Below are positions 53,561 through 62,650 of a stretch of DNA of 64,000 nucleotides, piece after piece. The position numbers were made by a program, and so were the translations under genes. The notes below the pieces were generated by a model. That model ran no database searches, was not told the origin of the DNA, and saw only the letters and a list, made by a program, of their open reading frames with translations. Where the stretch lies: contig CM023449.1 of assembly GCA_013339765.2 (NCBI GenBank), positions 102,084,743 through 102,148,742 on the forward strand, written 5' to 3'. Numbering within the stretch: the stretch's first letter is position 1; every line of letters begins with the position of its first letter. The stretch comes from Haemaphysalis longicornis. Its lineage: Eukaryota > Arthropoda > Arachnida > Ixodida > Ixodidae.

Positions 53561-54483
53561 ACTTCGTAGTTCTTTCATGCTGGTCGGTTTGGGAAGCGCA
53601 GCAACAGCTTGAAGTTTAGCTGTATCAGGGAGAACACCATCCTTTGAGACTACATGACCCAAAATAGTGAGCTTCCGGGCAGCAAAATGTTGAAGGCCGG
53701 CATCGTCAGGCATTTCAATACTTGTTCGAGGCGCTCGAGGTGTGTGTCAAAGTCGGGGGGAAACACAACGATGTCGTCTAAGTAGCATAGACCTATTTTC
53801 CATTTGAGGCCTTGCAGTATAGTGTCCATCATTCGCTCAAAGGTAGCGGGAGCGTTGCAGAGTCCGAACGGCATCACGTTAAATTCGTACAACCCGTCAG
53901 GGGTGACGAAGGCGGTCTTGGGACGATCAGCATCTGCCATAGGGACCTGCCAATACCCAGATCGCAAATCCAAAGACGAGAAAAACTCAGCACCTTGCAA
54001 GGAGTCGAGAGCGTCATCGATGCGGGGCAGAGGGTATATGTCTTTGCGAGTGATCTTCTTCAAACGACGGTAATCGACACAGAAACGGATGGAGCCATCT
54101 TTCTTCTTAACGAGGACAACGGGTGACGCCCATGGGCTGTTTGAAGGGCGTATAACACCTCGATGAAGCATGTCGTCGACTTGTTCTTCTATAACCCGAC
54201 GTTCAGCGGCCGACACGCGGTATGGTCGTTGCCGTAACGGCGAGTGGGACCAAGTTTCAATGTTGTGGGTGACGGTGGAAGAGCGGCCCAAAGAAGTTCG
54301 CTCACAGTGGAAGGAGTTGCGGAACCAGTTAAGTAGACAGAGAAGGCGATCACGCTGCGGGGCTGAAAGTTCAGAGTCGACAGAAGAAAATAGAATGTGG
54401 GAACTGGGCGCCGATGCGGAAGGTGTGAGGGCACTACTTACCCACCATCTTGCCACCATCTTGCCATCTTGCCATCTTGCCAC
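53561..54483 (-). pseudogene. Gypsy D reverse transcriptase
   Basis: Two frames. 53650-54483 (277 residues) holds the fingers and palm: YRVSAAERRVIEEQVDDML, SPVVLVKKKDGSIRFCVDYR, LRSGYWQVPM, VMPFGLCNAPATFERMMD and the catalytic CYLDDIVVF. It shifts near 53720 into 53354-53713, which continues with LTILGHVVSKDGVLPD and SFIGLCSYFRRFVP. Catalytic aspartates are intact; one frameshift. Upstream of residue 15 the frame enters a TTGCCACCATC tandem repeat and no protease or gag follows, so this copy lacks the 5' genes. Confidence 0.85.
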
Positions 54484-54515
54484 TACTTGCCACCATCTTG
54501 AGGGAGACTTGCCAC
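54435..54515. repeat. Tandem repeat, TTGCCACCATC type
   Basis: Six or so imperfect units of CTTGCCACCATC and CTTGCCATC at the place where protease and gag should be, possibly marking the deletion junction in gypsy D. Confidence 0.8.
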
Positions 54516-54722
54516 CATCGAAGTAATGCTACCAGCGCAGCTACACAGCGGTGAAGTTGGAAGAACAGCCAGCGGAGCGTATTACCTCATGCGACCTGCA
54601 TCATCATCATGGCAAGACTCAGCAGTGAAAGGCAAGGTTCGACTCCGGAGTTCCAGGCTTGCGGGTACACGGGGTGCAGCTGAGGAGCGGGACGACGATG
54701 GAATCAGCACCCTCCACCAAAA

Positions 54723-54975
54723 TTATGGCGAGGTTTATTGGCAGGACGGCAGCAAGGCGTTGAAACGCAGAGAGGCTCAGCTGAGTCCGAAGGGGTTTTG
54801 CCGTGCGCGCTCAGCTCTCGAGACAACAGACTGGTGATGGTGATCCTGAGTCTTGCCATGATAATGATGCAGGTCGCATGAGGTAATACGCTCCGCTGGC
54901 TGTTCTTTCCAACTTCACCGCTGTGTAGCTGCGCTGGTAGCGTTACGTCGATAGTGGCACGTCTTCCTCGTTACA
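54723..54975 (-). repeat. Gypsy D 5' LTR
   Basis: About 253 bp matching 41480-41728. Minus strand begins TGTAACGAGGAAGACGTG. Inside, the minus strand continues TTTTGGTGGAGGGTGC, the leader motif also found after gypsy A and the inverted LTR pair. A (TA)n tract follows outside. Confidence 0.88.
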
Positions 54976-55003
54976 ATATATAATATATATATATATACAG
55001 GAA
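54976..55003. repeat. (TA)n tract
   Basis: TATATAATATATATATATA immediately outside the gypsy D 5' LTR and abutting the tRNA-containing repeat. Confidence 0.85.
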
Positions 55004-55429
55004 GAAATGCCGCAGTCTACAACGCCAAAGAAGGCATAGGGAATGGTTAGAATATTTTTTTTTTACCGTTAGTGACGTTACATTATTATTTATTATTATT
55101 AATTACGTGAGAAGAAAGAAAGAAAACACGCGCCCAAGTGGGGACCGAACCCACGCCTTTCGATTAGATCTCGAATGCCTTACCATTCGGCTATCTGGGC
55201 GACTGTGTTTCGCTTCACTTTCTGGGTTTTTATATACTACAACTGTGTATCTGACGCTTGAGGTGGGTAGCCAGCGCCACTCAGGTTACACGGGGGAGAA
55301 GGGGACCTTCTTTTCAACCCCCCGGGGCGTGACGCGAACGTCTACAGCCTGTCATAAGCGGGTGAACTGGCGGGAAACCCTCTTATGCTACCTTGGCATC
55401 AAGGCTGCCAGAACCGAAGCCCTCGCTAA

Positions 55430-55435
<6 letters not shown>
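55004..55435 (-). repeat. tRNA-containing repeat, copy 1
   Basis: About 430 bp bounded on both sides by (TA)n. In the middle is a tRNA-like sequence (55132-55200). The right half includes CCCCCGGGGCGTGACGCGAA and CCTTGGCATCAAGGCTGCC; the left half has CAGTCTACAACGCC and GGGAATGGTTAGA. The same unit recurs at 56425-56720 (partial) and 56720-57190 (inverted). A tRNA-like core placed centrally is unlike an ordinary SINE, where it is the head. Confidence 0.75.
55132..55200 (-). tRNA. tRNA-like sequence, Arg(UCU)-like, in copy 1
   Basis: Minus strand GCCCAGATAGCCGAATGG onward folds with a D stem GCC/GGC, an anticodon stem TTCGA/TCGAA around loop GATCTAA, a T arm GTGGG-TTCGGTC-CCCAC and an acceptor stem with one missing base on the 3' side. 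Loop positions 3-5 are TCT, but the base before is A where tRNAs have U, so it is more likely a tRNA-derived repeat than a working gene. A T-rich terminator-like TTTTCTTTCTTTC follows. Confidence 0.45.

Positions 55436-55500
<65 letters not shown>
55436..55500. repeat. (TA)n microsatellite
   Basis: About 32 TA units between the tRNA-containing repeat and the inverted LTR pair. Confidence 0.95.
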
Positions 55501-55503
<3 letters not shown>

Positions 55504-56131
55504 GTAAACGAGAAGACGAGGAAGTCGACTGTGCAGCCTAGTGCTCTGGGCATCTTACACCGATGAAGACGAAGACGGTTGGCGTGGGGTTATCGCTCGT
55601 GCTGTGATGGCCGAATTGTAAATAGATTGCATCTCTTTCTGTAAATAGATCACTTCAGCATCGACCATGGTTCATGTCATCCGTCCTACCGCCACGTAAC
55701 ATGTTTTGGTGGAGGTTGCGGTTCTGATCCCCTTCGTAGACCTCCAGCTACGCCCGTCTCGGTTTCTGAAGCGACCACCTCAAGGATCAAGGATCGCGTC
55801 TGTCCGCCCCAGCCCCGGTGAGCCATCCTCTGCCCGCATCCAGGCCTGCGCATTCCCCAGCCCGGTGTCCCCTGCCCGTGATCCGACGAGACCAGCCGAC
55901 CTGACTAGCCGCGACCAGACCAAAACATGTTACGTGGGCGGTAGGACGGATGACATGAACCATGGTCGATGCTGAAGCGATCTATTTACAGAAAGAGATG
56001 CAAGCTATTTACAAATCGGCTATCACAGCACAAGCGATAACCTCACGCCAACCGTCTTCGTCTTCGTCGGTGTAAGATGCCCATCGCACTAGGCTGCACA
56101 TTCCACTTCCTCGTCTTCTGGTTACAGTAGT
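55501..56131. mobile_element. Inverted LTR pair of a gypsy-type element
   Basis: A segment of about 200 bp (55501-55700) reappears as its reverse complement at 55929-56131: shared landmarks are GAAGACGAAGACGGTTGGCG, ATCTCTTTCTGTAAATAGAT and ACCATGGTTCATGTCATCCG. Each copy ends CACGTAACA and is followed inward by TGTTTTGGT (left copy TGTTTTGGTGGAGGTTGCGG), the LTR-to-leader junction style of gypsy A and D. Only about 228 bp lie between. So two LTRs face each other with no coding sequence and (TA)n outside both. Such a structure cannot arise by normal integration and suggests self-integration or template switching. Confidence 0.8.
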
Positions 56132-56300
<169 letters not shown>

Positions 56301-56424
56301 TTGGTCACAGTTGGCCCAGGACCGAGGTAATTGGAGAATAATGGGCGAGGCCTTTGCCCTGCAGTGGGCGTAGATAGGCTGGTGATTATGATGATGATGA
56401 TATAATGAAATATACATACAAAAA

Positions 56425-56720
56425 TAAATGCCGGCAGTCTACAACGCATAGGGAATGGTTAGACTATTTTTTTACTGCTACTTACGTTACATTATTATTT
56501 TTCATTATTCATAATAAGTGAGAAAGAAAGAAAAACACGCGCCCAGAGCGGGGACCGAACCCACGCATTTCGATTAGATCTCGAATGCCTTACTAATTCG
56601 GCTATCTGGGCTACTGTGTTCTCCTTCACTTTCTGGGGTATTTATATTTACTACAACTGTATCTCACGCTTAAGGGTGGTAGCAAGCGCCACCCAGACTT
56701 TCTGTATTTTCTGCATTTCC
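56425..56720 (-). repeat. tRNA-containing repeat, copy 2 (truncated)
   Basis: Same orientation as copy 1, with CAGTCTACAACGCATAGGG at its left and a tRNA-like core (56541-56611, acceptor GCCCAGA/TCTGGGC, anticodon loop GATCTAA). The similarity ends near GCGCCACCCAGAC, so the right third is missing. Confidence 0.75.
56541..56611 (-). tRNA. tRNA-like sequence in copy 2
   Basis: 71 bases with a 7-bp acceptor stem (GCCCAGA with TCTGGGC), a 5-bp anticodon stem TTCGA/TCGAA, loop GATCTAA and a GTGGG...CCCGC T arm (one G-U-type pair). Same caveat as copy 1 about the base before TCT. Confidence 0.45.
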
Positions 56721-57190
56721 TAACGAGCCCCTCATTTCCAAACCCTATTATCGCGCGAAAGATTAGTGAGCGCCATGGTCCTAGCAGCCTTGATGCCAAG
56801 GTAGCATAGGAGGGTTTCCCGCCAGTTACCCGCTTATGACAGGCTATAGACGTTCGCGTCACGCCCCGGGGGTGGAAAAGAAGGTCCCCTTCTCCCCGTG
56901 AAGTCTGAGTGGCGCTGGCTACCACCCTCAAGCGTCAGATACCGTTGTAGCAAATATAAATACCCCAGAAAGTGAAGGAGAACACAGTCGCCCAGATAGC
57001 CGAATTGGTAAGGCATTCGAGATCTAATCGCAAGGCGTGGGTTCGGTCCCCACTCTGGGCGCGCGTTTTTCTTTCTTTCTCACGTAATTAATAATAATGA
57101 AAAATAATAATGTAACGTCAGTAACAGTAAAAAATAGTCTAACCATTCCCCTATGCCTTCTTTGGCGTTGTAGACTGCCGGCAATTATTT
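56720..57190 (+). repeat. tRNA-containing repeat, copy 3 (inverted)
   Basis: Reverse orientation relative to copies 1 and 2, so copies 2 and 3 form a large inverted repeat. Includes AGCCTTGATGCCAAGGTAGC, CACGCCCCGGGGG, the tRNA-like core (56990-57060) and CCTTCTTTGGCGTTGTAGAC. It is flanked by CCTAACGAGCCCCTCATTTC on both sides (56716-56735 and 57196-57215). Confidence 0.75.
56990..57060 (+). tRNA. tRNA-like sequence in copy 3
   Basis: 71 bases: acceptor GCCCAGA pairs with TCTGGGC over 7 bp; D stem GCC/GGC; T arm GTGGG-TTCGGTC-CCCAC. The anticodon stem has one mismatch (TTCGA/TCGCA), and loop GATCTAA again puts TCT at the anticodon position with A before it. TTTTTCTTTCTTTCTC follows as a possible Pol III terminator. 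Best cloverleaf of the three but still likely tRNA-derived. Confidence 0.5.
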
Positions 57191-57402
57191 CTGTATTTCC
57201 TAACGAGCCCCTCATTTCCTAAAGCTATATATAAATATATACAGCGAATCAGAAAATGGGAAATGAGGGGCTCGGTGAAATAATACAGAAAATAAGGGTT
57301 GGCAGTCAAGAAAACCTCCGAAAGCAAAGGGGAGGTTGTGGTCGGTCACAGAAAAAGATGAAGAATTGTTTGAGTGAGAAAAGAACTTGTGAAAAAATGC
57401 CC

Positions 57403-57475
57403 GCCGGGTGGGATCCACACACACGACCTCCAGAATACTGTTCTGGTGCGATAACCACTACGCTACCGGCTGGTC
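57403..57475 (-). repeat. tRNA-like SINE head
   Basis: Minus strand GCCGGTAGCGTAGTGGTTAT (box A region) and GTGGATCCCACCCGGC (box B region) are spaced as in a tRNA, resembling the many SINE heads of this type in arthropods. Not a clean cloverleaf. Confidence 0.45.
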
Positions 57476-57531
57476 TGTTTCCCGAACACTTTCTTTGTTA
57501 TTATAGTTAAGGTATTTTTTGTTTCCTCCAC

Positions 57532-57537
<6 letters not shown>

Positions 57538-57565
<28 letters not shown>

Positions 57566-57582
57566 TATATATATATATATAT
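57538..57582. repeat. (TA)n tract flanking gypsy E
   Basis: TA repeat with one GA interruption, directly outside the gypsy E LTR. Confidence 0.9.
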
Positions 57583-57850
57583 TGTTGCGGAGCAAGGGAA
57601 ACGCTTATTCGCAAGTAGTAAACGAATGCGTCTCTAATGGCAGATAATTACGAAGGCAAATTCGCACAGGCAGCTAGGTCTTTCAGCTCGTGCACACGCT
57701 AGTCCACCAGAGCGTCTTCTTCTTCCTCGACGGATAGCCAGGCTGCCGCACAACCATGGCACATGCCCACTTTGGGGGATTGCGCCCTTTGCAAGTCGAG
57801 TGTCGGGCCAGCTCATTTCTCGGCTAGCTCATTTCTCTAATAAGTTCCAC
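57583..57850 (-). repeat. Gypsy E 3' LTR (inner boundary approximate)
   Basis: Begins TGTTGCGGAGCAAGGG on the plus strand against (TA)n. On the inner side the minus strand shows CCTGTGGGGGAGCTAGG, a likely polypurine tract near 57860-57875. No partner LTR is present because the element runs into the assembly gap. Confidence 0.6.
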
Positions 57851-57897
57851 GCGGCCTAGCTCCCCCACAGGATAAGCACCGAATCGGTGCTGTGCGG

Positions 57898-58855
57898 CTA
57901 CAATGTGGAAGGTGAATCAGGGGAGTGGTACGGCTTGAGGCGGGCGACGTGGACGATGTCACTCCGAGGTTCAGAGCTGGAAGGGACGACGGGGACGATT
58001 TCATACGTAACGTCCGTAACTTGACGAAGTACTTTGTAAGGGCCAGCATTGCGGGAAAGCAGCTTCTGAGAAAGTTCCACACGGCGAGTCGGACACCGTA
58101 GTAAGACGAGGGACCCTGGTGAAAAGTGCACGACGCGGTGACGTTCATCATAGCGGTTCTTCTGGTTGATTTGTGAAACGGCGAGGTGGGAACGGGCAAG
58201 CTGACGTGCTTCGTCGGCTCTTGCGATGGCTTCGTGGACATATTCGCTGCACGTGTGGGTGGCGGGAAGCAGAATGGTATCAAGCGGCATGGCCGGTTCC
58301 CTCCCGTAGAGAAGGTAAAAGGTGAGAAGCCTGCAGTGTCGTGACGGGAGGAATATGCGCGAAAGTGACGAAAGGCAGCGCAATGTCCCAGTCGCTGTGG
58401 TCACTAGACACGTACATTGCAAGCATGTCCGTAAGGGTTCTATTAAACGCTCAGTAAGGCCTTCGTTTGTGGGTGATGAGCTGTAGTCACCTGTGGCGAA
58501 TCGGAACATGAGCGAAGTATGTCCGCAATGACTTGAGACAAGGGAATTTCGACCGCGGTCTGTGACAAGGTGCCGAGGGGCGCCGCGGTTCAGTATGACA
58601 TCATAGAGGAGAAAATCGGACACGTCAGTTGCACAGCTCGTGGGTAGCGCACGGGTGATAGCAAAGCGGGTAGCGTACTCGGTAGCGACAGCAATCCATT
58701 TGTTTCCGGAAGTAGACAAGAGGGAAGGGCCCGAGCAAATCTAGTCCGATCCGGCAAAATGGTTCAGTGGGAATTTCAAGTGGTTGCAGCTGGCCTGCTG
58801 GTAGCTTGGAGGGTAGCTTACGGCGTTGGCACAGGTCACATTCACGCACGTAACG
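57898..58855 (-). pseudogene. Gypsy E integrase (frameshifted)
   Basis: Blocks are spread over three frames. RECDLCQRRKLPSKLPAGQL with IGLDLLGPFP is at 58700-58849. GNKWIAVATEYATRFAITRA with HLVTDRGRN is at 58550-58719. NEGLTERLIEPL and FYLLYGREPAMPLDTI follow, and the C-terminal RNAGPYKVLRQVTDVTYEI ends with RLKPYHSPDSPSTL and a stop at 57898. The C-terminal part resembles gypsy A integrase. At least three frameshifts make it inactive. Confidence 0.8.
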
Positions 58856-60100
58856 CTACACTAAGCGGTAGAGTCCTGGCCAGAAAAAACGATGTCGCAC
58901 GCGGTCGTAGGTGCGGTTCACGCCGAGATGACCGGCCATGGGTGCGTCATGAAGCTTGTGCAGCACAGTCCGACCTAGGTGTTCCGGAACGACGAGCAGG
59001 TTACCAGGCCCATCCGAGCGAAAGTTGCGACGATATAAGACTCCATCGTGTATAACAAAGGAGCGGAGGGCAGGGTCGTCGGAACCAAGGTTTACGCCGT
59101 CAATGATAGAGCACAGAGAAGGGTCGCGCCGCTGTTCATCGCCAATGTTCAGGAAGTCGGAGACCGCTAGGACACAAGCGTCAGTGTCGTCCGCCGAGCA
59201 TTCCGGAGGGCTGACCGGGTTTCGAGATAAACAGTCGGCGTCCATATGAAGGCGGCCGGACTTGTGAATCACCGACAAAGAGTATTCTTGAAGGCGCAAC
59301 GCCCTGCGGCCAAGCCGACCGGTAGGGTCTTTCAAGGAGGAGAGCCAGCACAGTGCGTGATGGTCAGTCACGACTGCGAAGTGCCTACCATACACGTAGG
59401 GGCGGAATTTGCCGACAGCCCACACTAGAGCAAGGCATTCGCGCTCCGTTATAGAGTAATTGCGCTCCGAGGCCGAAAGGAGGCGGCTGGCGTACGCGAC
59501 CACTCGATCAACACCGGCTTGCCGTTGGGCCAATACAGCTCCAATGCCGTAGCCACTAGCGTCGGTGCGAATTTTAGTGGGAGCAGAGGCGTCGAAGTGA
59601 GCCAAAATCGGCGTTGAGGTCAAGAGTCCAATCAGTGCGGAGAATGCTTGCTTTTGGTCGGAGCCCCAGATAAACGTTGTGTTCTTCTGAAGGAGATCGG
59701 TAAGAGGGCGGGCGATGGTAGCAAACTTTTTGATGAAGCGGCGGAAGTAGGAGCATAAACCAATAAAGCTACGGACGTCTTTAGATGAGCGGGGCTCAGG
59801 GAAATCGCGAACGGCACTTATTTTACCAGGGTCTGGTCGAACTCCCGTCGAATCAACCAGGTGGCCGAGGATAGTGAACTGATGGCATCCGAAGCGACAT
59901 TTCTTGGCGTTGAGCTGGAGACCGGCCTTACAAAAAACTGATAGGATTTTAGAGAGGCGGGAAATGTTACTGTGAAAGGTGGGCGAGAAAACGATGACGT
60001 CGTCCAAATAGCAAAGGCAAACGGACCATTTGAACCCGTGCAAAAGTGAGTCCATCATTCTTTCAAAAGTAGCCGGGGCGTTACAGAGGCCAAAAGGCAT
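58856..60100 (-). CDS. Gypsy E RT (partial), RNase H and integrase start
   Basis: An open frame from the gap (60100) leftward: MPFGLCNAPATFERMMD, catalytic CYLDDVIVFSP, FTILGHLVDSTGVRPDPGK, SFIGLCSYFRRFI, then RNase H (KIRTDASGYG, YASRLLSASERNYSITEREC, VVTDHHALCWL) and the integrase HHCC start (MAGHLGVNRTYDR), ending at a stop near the FFWPGLYRLV block where the integrase frame shifts. RT and RNase H residues are intact over about 400 residues. The upstream pol and gag are lost to the gap. Confidence 0.85.
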   Translation of the reverse strand: MPFGLCNAPATFERMMDSLLHGFKWSVCLCYLDDVIVFSPTFHSNISRLSKILSVFCKAGLQLNAKKCRFGCHQFTILGHLVDSTGVRPDPGKISAVRDFPEPRSSKDVRSFIGLCSYFRRFIKKFATIARPLTDLLQKNTTFIWGSDQKQAFSALIGLLTSTPILAHFDASAPTKIRTDASGYGIGAVLAQRQAGVDRVVAYASRLLSASERNYSITERECLALVWAVGKFRPYVYGRHFAVVTDHHALCWLSSLKDPTGRLGRRALRLQEYSLSVIHKSGRLHMDADCLSRNPVSPPECSADDTDACVLAVSDFLNIGDEQRRDPSLCSIIDGVNLGSDDPALRSFVIHDGVLYRRNFRSDGPGNLLVVPEHLGRTVLHKLHDAPMAGHLGVNRTYDRVRHRFFWPGLYRLV

Positions 60101-60200
60101 NNNNNNNNNNNNNNNNNNNNNNNNNNNNNNNNNNNNNNNNNNNNNNNNNNNNNNNNNNNNNNNNNNNNNNNNNNNNNNNNNNNNNNNNNNNNNNNNNNNN
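60101..60200. other. Assembly gap of 100 N
   Basis: Exactly 100 unknown bases. To the left is minus-strand gypsy E; to the right is a plus-strand LINE. Any frame read across it (for example a minus-strand one to 60448) is an artefact. True size unknown. Confidence 0.98.
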
Positions 60201-62145
60201 GGAGAGAGGCCATAGTAGTGGCTTTCCTGAAGGAAGGAAAAGACCCTTCCTCTCCCGCTAGCTATCGGCCCATCGCCCTCACAAGCTGCCTGTGCTAGCT
60301 CCCCGAGAAGATGATAAACAGGAGACTCATGTACTTTCTTGAGTACAATGGTCTTCTCGAGAGCTGCCAGGCAGGCTTCAGGGTGGGGCGGTCCACCAAC
60401 GACCAACTCGTCGCGCTCGAGTCCTATATAAAGGACGCCTTCATTCACGAACAGTTTTTCACAACGGTGTTTTTTGACCTTGAGAAGGCCTATGACACCG
60501 CTTGGCGTTACGGGATCCTCAGTGACCTAAAGTCTTTCGGTGTTTCGGGCCATATGCTCAACACCCCTGCTAGTTTTTTACCGAAAGAACGTTTCGCGTG
60601 AGAGTAGGTAGCGCACTCTCAAGAGTTCATGTGCAAGAAAACGGCGTCCCGCAAGGTGGAGTGCTAAGCTGCACTCTGTTCATAGTTAAGATGAACTCCC
60701 TTGGGAAGGCACTGCCACCTACAATTTCTTATTCAATGTATGTAGACGACATCCAGGTATCTTTTAAATCATGTAATATGTCCATCTGTGAGCGTCAAGT
60801 CCAGCTCGGTGTCAAAAAACTTGCCAGCTGGGCAGACAAGAACGGTTTTAAACTTAACCCAGAAAAAAGCACCTGTGTTGTCTTCTCCAGGAGGCGTGGG
60901 ATCCATCCGGACCCAGACATTATCCTTAATGGCGTATCGATTCCTGTGAGGAAGGAACACAAGTTTTTAGGTGTGGTGTTGGATGAAAGGCTTACCTTCA
61001 TCCCTCACATTAAACAATTGAAACATAAATGTCTAAAGGCTCTCAACATTCTTAAAATCGTGTCCCACCAGTCGTATGGAACGGATAAGCAACTCCTGTT
61101 ACGTATTTTCAGAAGCCCAGTGGGGTCTAGATTGGACTATGGGAGTGTTGTGTATGGGTCAGCCACTAAAACAGCACTTAAAATGCTCGACCCAGTGCCT
61201 CACTTGGGGCTTCGCCTCTCTTGTGGCGCATTCCGTAAGAGCCCTGTACAGAGTCTTTACGCAGAGTGTGACAAATGGTGCTTATCACACCAGCGAACCT
61301 ATGTTGACTTGTTATATGCCTCTAAAATTTCATCAATGGACAACCATTCTTTTAAACCGGTTTTTAATGATACATCCACATCAAAGCTCTTTTTAAATCG
61401 CCCATCCATTCCTGTTCCCTTCTCGCTCAGAGTAAGGGACGAGGTCACTATTCATGAGGTCTCCTTTGTAGACACATTCAAGTCATCTATCACCGATCTT
61501 GTAGCACCATGGCATCTTCGTCCTGTTGCATGTGACTTGTCTTTCTTAAAATACAATAAGAACAGGACACCAACAAGTGGGATTTTGCAGCACTTCATGT
61601 ATATACAGGATAAATACAAGGCTGCAGAGTTTTTCAGCGATGCATCTAAAACGTCCACTGCGGTGTCTTGTGCTGCGCATGGGCCCAATTTTGAAGCATG
61701 TAGAACAATGAATGTTAATACAAGTATTTTTACGGCAGAAGGATATGGCATATTTCTCGTTGTAAGTCACATAGTTGAACATCGTATTCCTACATCCGTC
61801 ATTTATACAGATTCGTTGAGCGTCGTCCGTGCATTATCATCCGGAAAATCATTAAAAAACCATATCATTAATCTTGTCTTCAAAACAATTATGGTAGCTT
61901 ATTCCTCAAACCTTGGGGTGACTGTGTGTTGGGTGCCAGGCCACTCTGGCATTGGCGGTAATGAAGTGGCGGATGAAATGGCCGCCAATGCTGCACTCCG
62001 AAACACAGTAGACATGGCAACACTACCTTACACAGACCTCAAGCCACACATTAGACAACAACTCCGTAAAACTTGGCAAGCAGACTGGAGCGAACAGACA
62101 GACAACAAACTACACGTAATAAAACCACACGTGGGACAATAAACT
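60201..62145 (+). pseudogene. I-type LINE ORF2: RT and RNase H
   Basis: RT blocks: YRPIALTSCLC (60258 on, then a stop), QAGFRVGRSTNDQLVALE, FFDLEKAYDTAWRYGIL, NGVPQGGVLSCTLF after a frameshift near 60600, the catalytic YVDDIQVSF, and HKFLGVVLDERLTFIPHIK. RNase H follows at 61640-61990: FFSDASKTSTAVSC, E in AEGYGIF, D in IYTDSLSVVRAL, and VPGHSGIGGNEVADEMA. RNase H after RT is the mark of the I/Nimb/Tad group. The left part is lost to the gap. The 514-residue frame 60598-62142 is intact, but a stop at 60298 and a shift near 60600 break the gene. Confidence 0.85.
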
Positions 62146-62469
62146 ACTGACTCACACAACAGGCACATTGAAGTTACCTTAGCTAGATTACGGATAGGCC
62201 ATACACATGTGACGCCCTCGCACCTGCTCACGGGATCTCCAAGACCCCTGTGTAGCAGGTGTGGGGAGGGCCTATCCGTGGTCCACATACTCATACAATG
62301 CAAGGCACTTGACACAACACGACACAAACACTTCAGAGAACTCTACAGACAACATATTCCCCTACACCCATCCCTGTTTCTAGGTGACGATGCCATGGTT
62401 TCTGTGAAACGCGTTTTTAAATATTTGTCAGATGTTAAGCTTTTAAACCTCATTTCCTATCATGCATAA
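62146..62469 (+). pseudogene. I-type LINE ORF2 C-terminal zinc-finger part
   Basis: After a stop and shift at 62142 the frame continues RLRIGHTHVTPSHLLTG, then CSRCGEGLSVVHILIQC, a CX2C...HX4C type finger found at the end of I-group ORF2 proteins, and LGDDAMVSVKRVFKYLSD before the stop at 62467. The M at 62209 is internal and not a start. Confidence 0.75.
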
Positions 62470-62650
62470 TCAAATCTGGCCCTATACACCAGCCATCACC
62501 ATTATCTTTATAGATCTTACTATGTCCAGTTTACAGATTTTATACCTACCTTTTGTGGTAATCACTTCTTTTCATTAAATAACTTCTCTGGCGCTCTTTG
62601 CCCTCGTCGGCCTTGCGCCATTAAACACCAACTATCATCATCATCAACTA
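62470..62650 (+). other. I-type LINE 3' untranslated end
   Basis: Short tail ending in CATTAAACACCAAC followed by ATCATCATCATCAAC, a simple repeat like those ending many LINEs. I take about 62650 as the 3' end. Confidence 0.55.

Larger units (their letters stand above)
41480..54975 (-). mobile_element. Gypsy D: Ty3/gypsy element with a 9.9-kb insert
   Basis: Paired LTRs (41480-41728 and 54723-54975), polypurine tract and pol in normal order on the minus strand. Integrase is split by the insertion at 42765-52653; without it the element is about 3.6 kb. Between RT (about 54480) and the 5' LTR only about 240 bp remain, so gag and protease were deleted: a defective copy. Confidence 0.85.

Noticed and set aside
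58856..60448. 530-residue minus-strand frame across the N gap
   Set aside because: The middle is 100 N and the part right of the gap is antisense to an I-type LINE; only the part left of 60100 is gypsy E.
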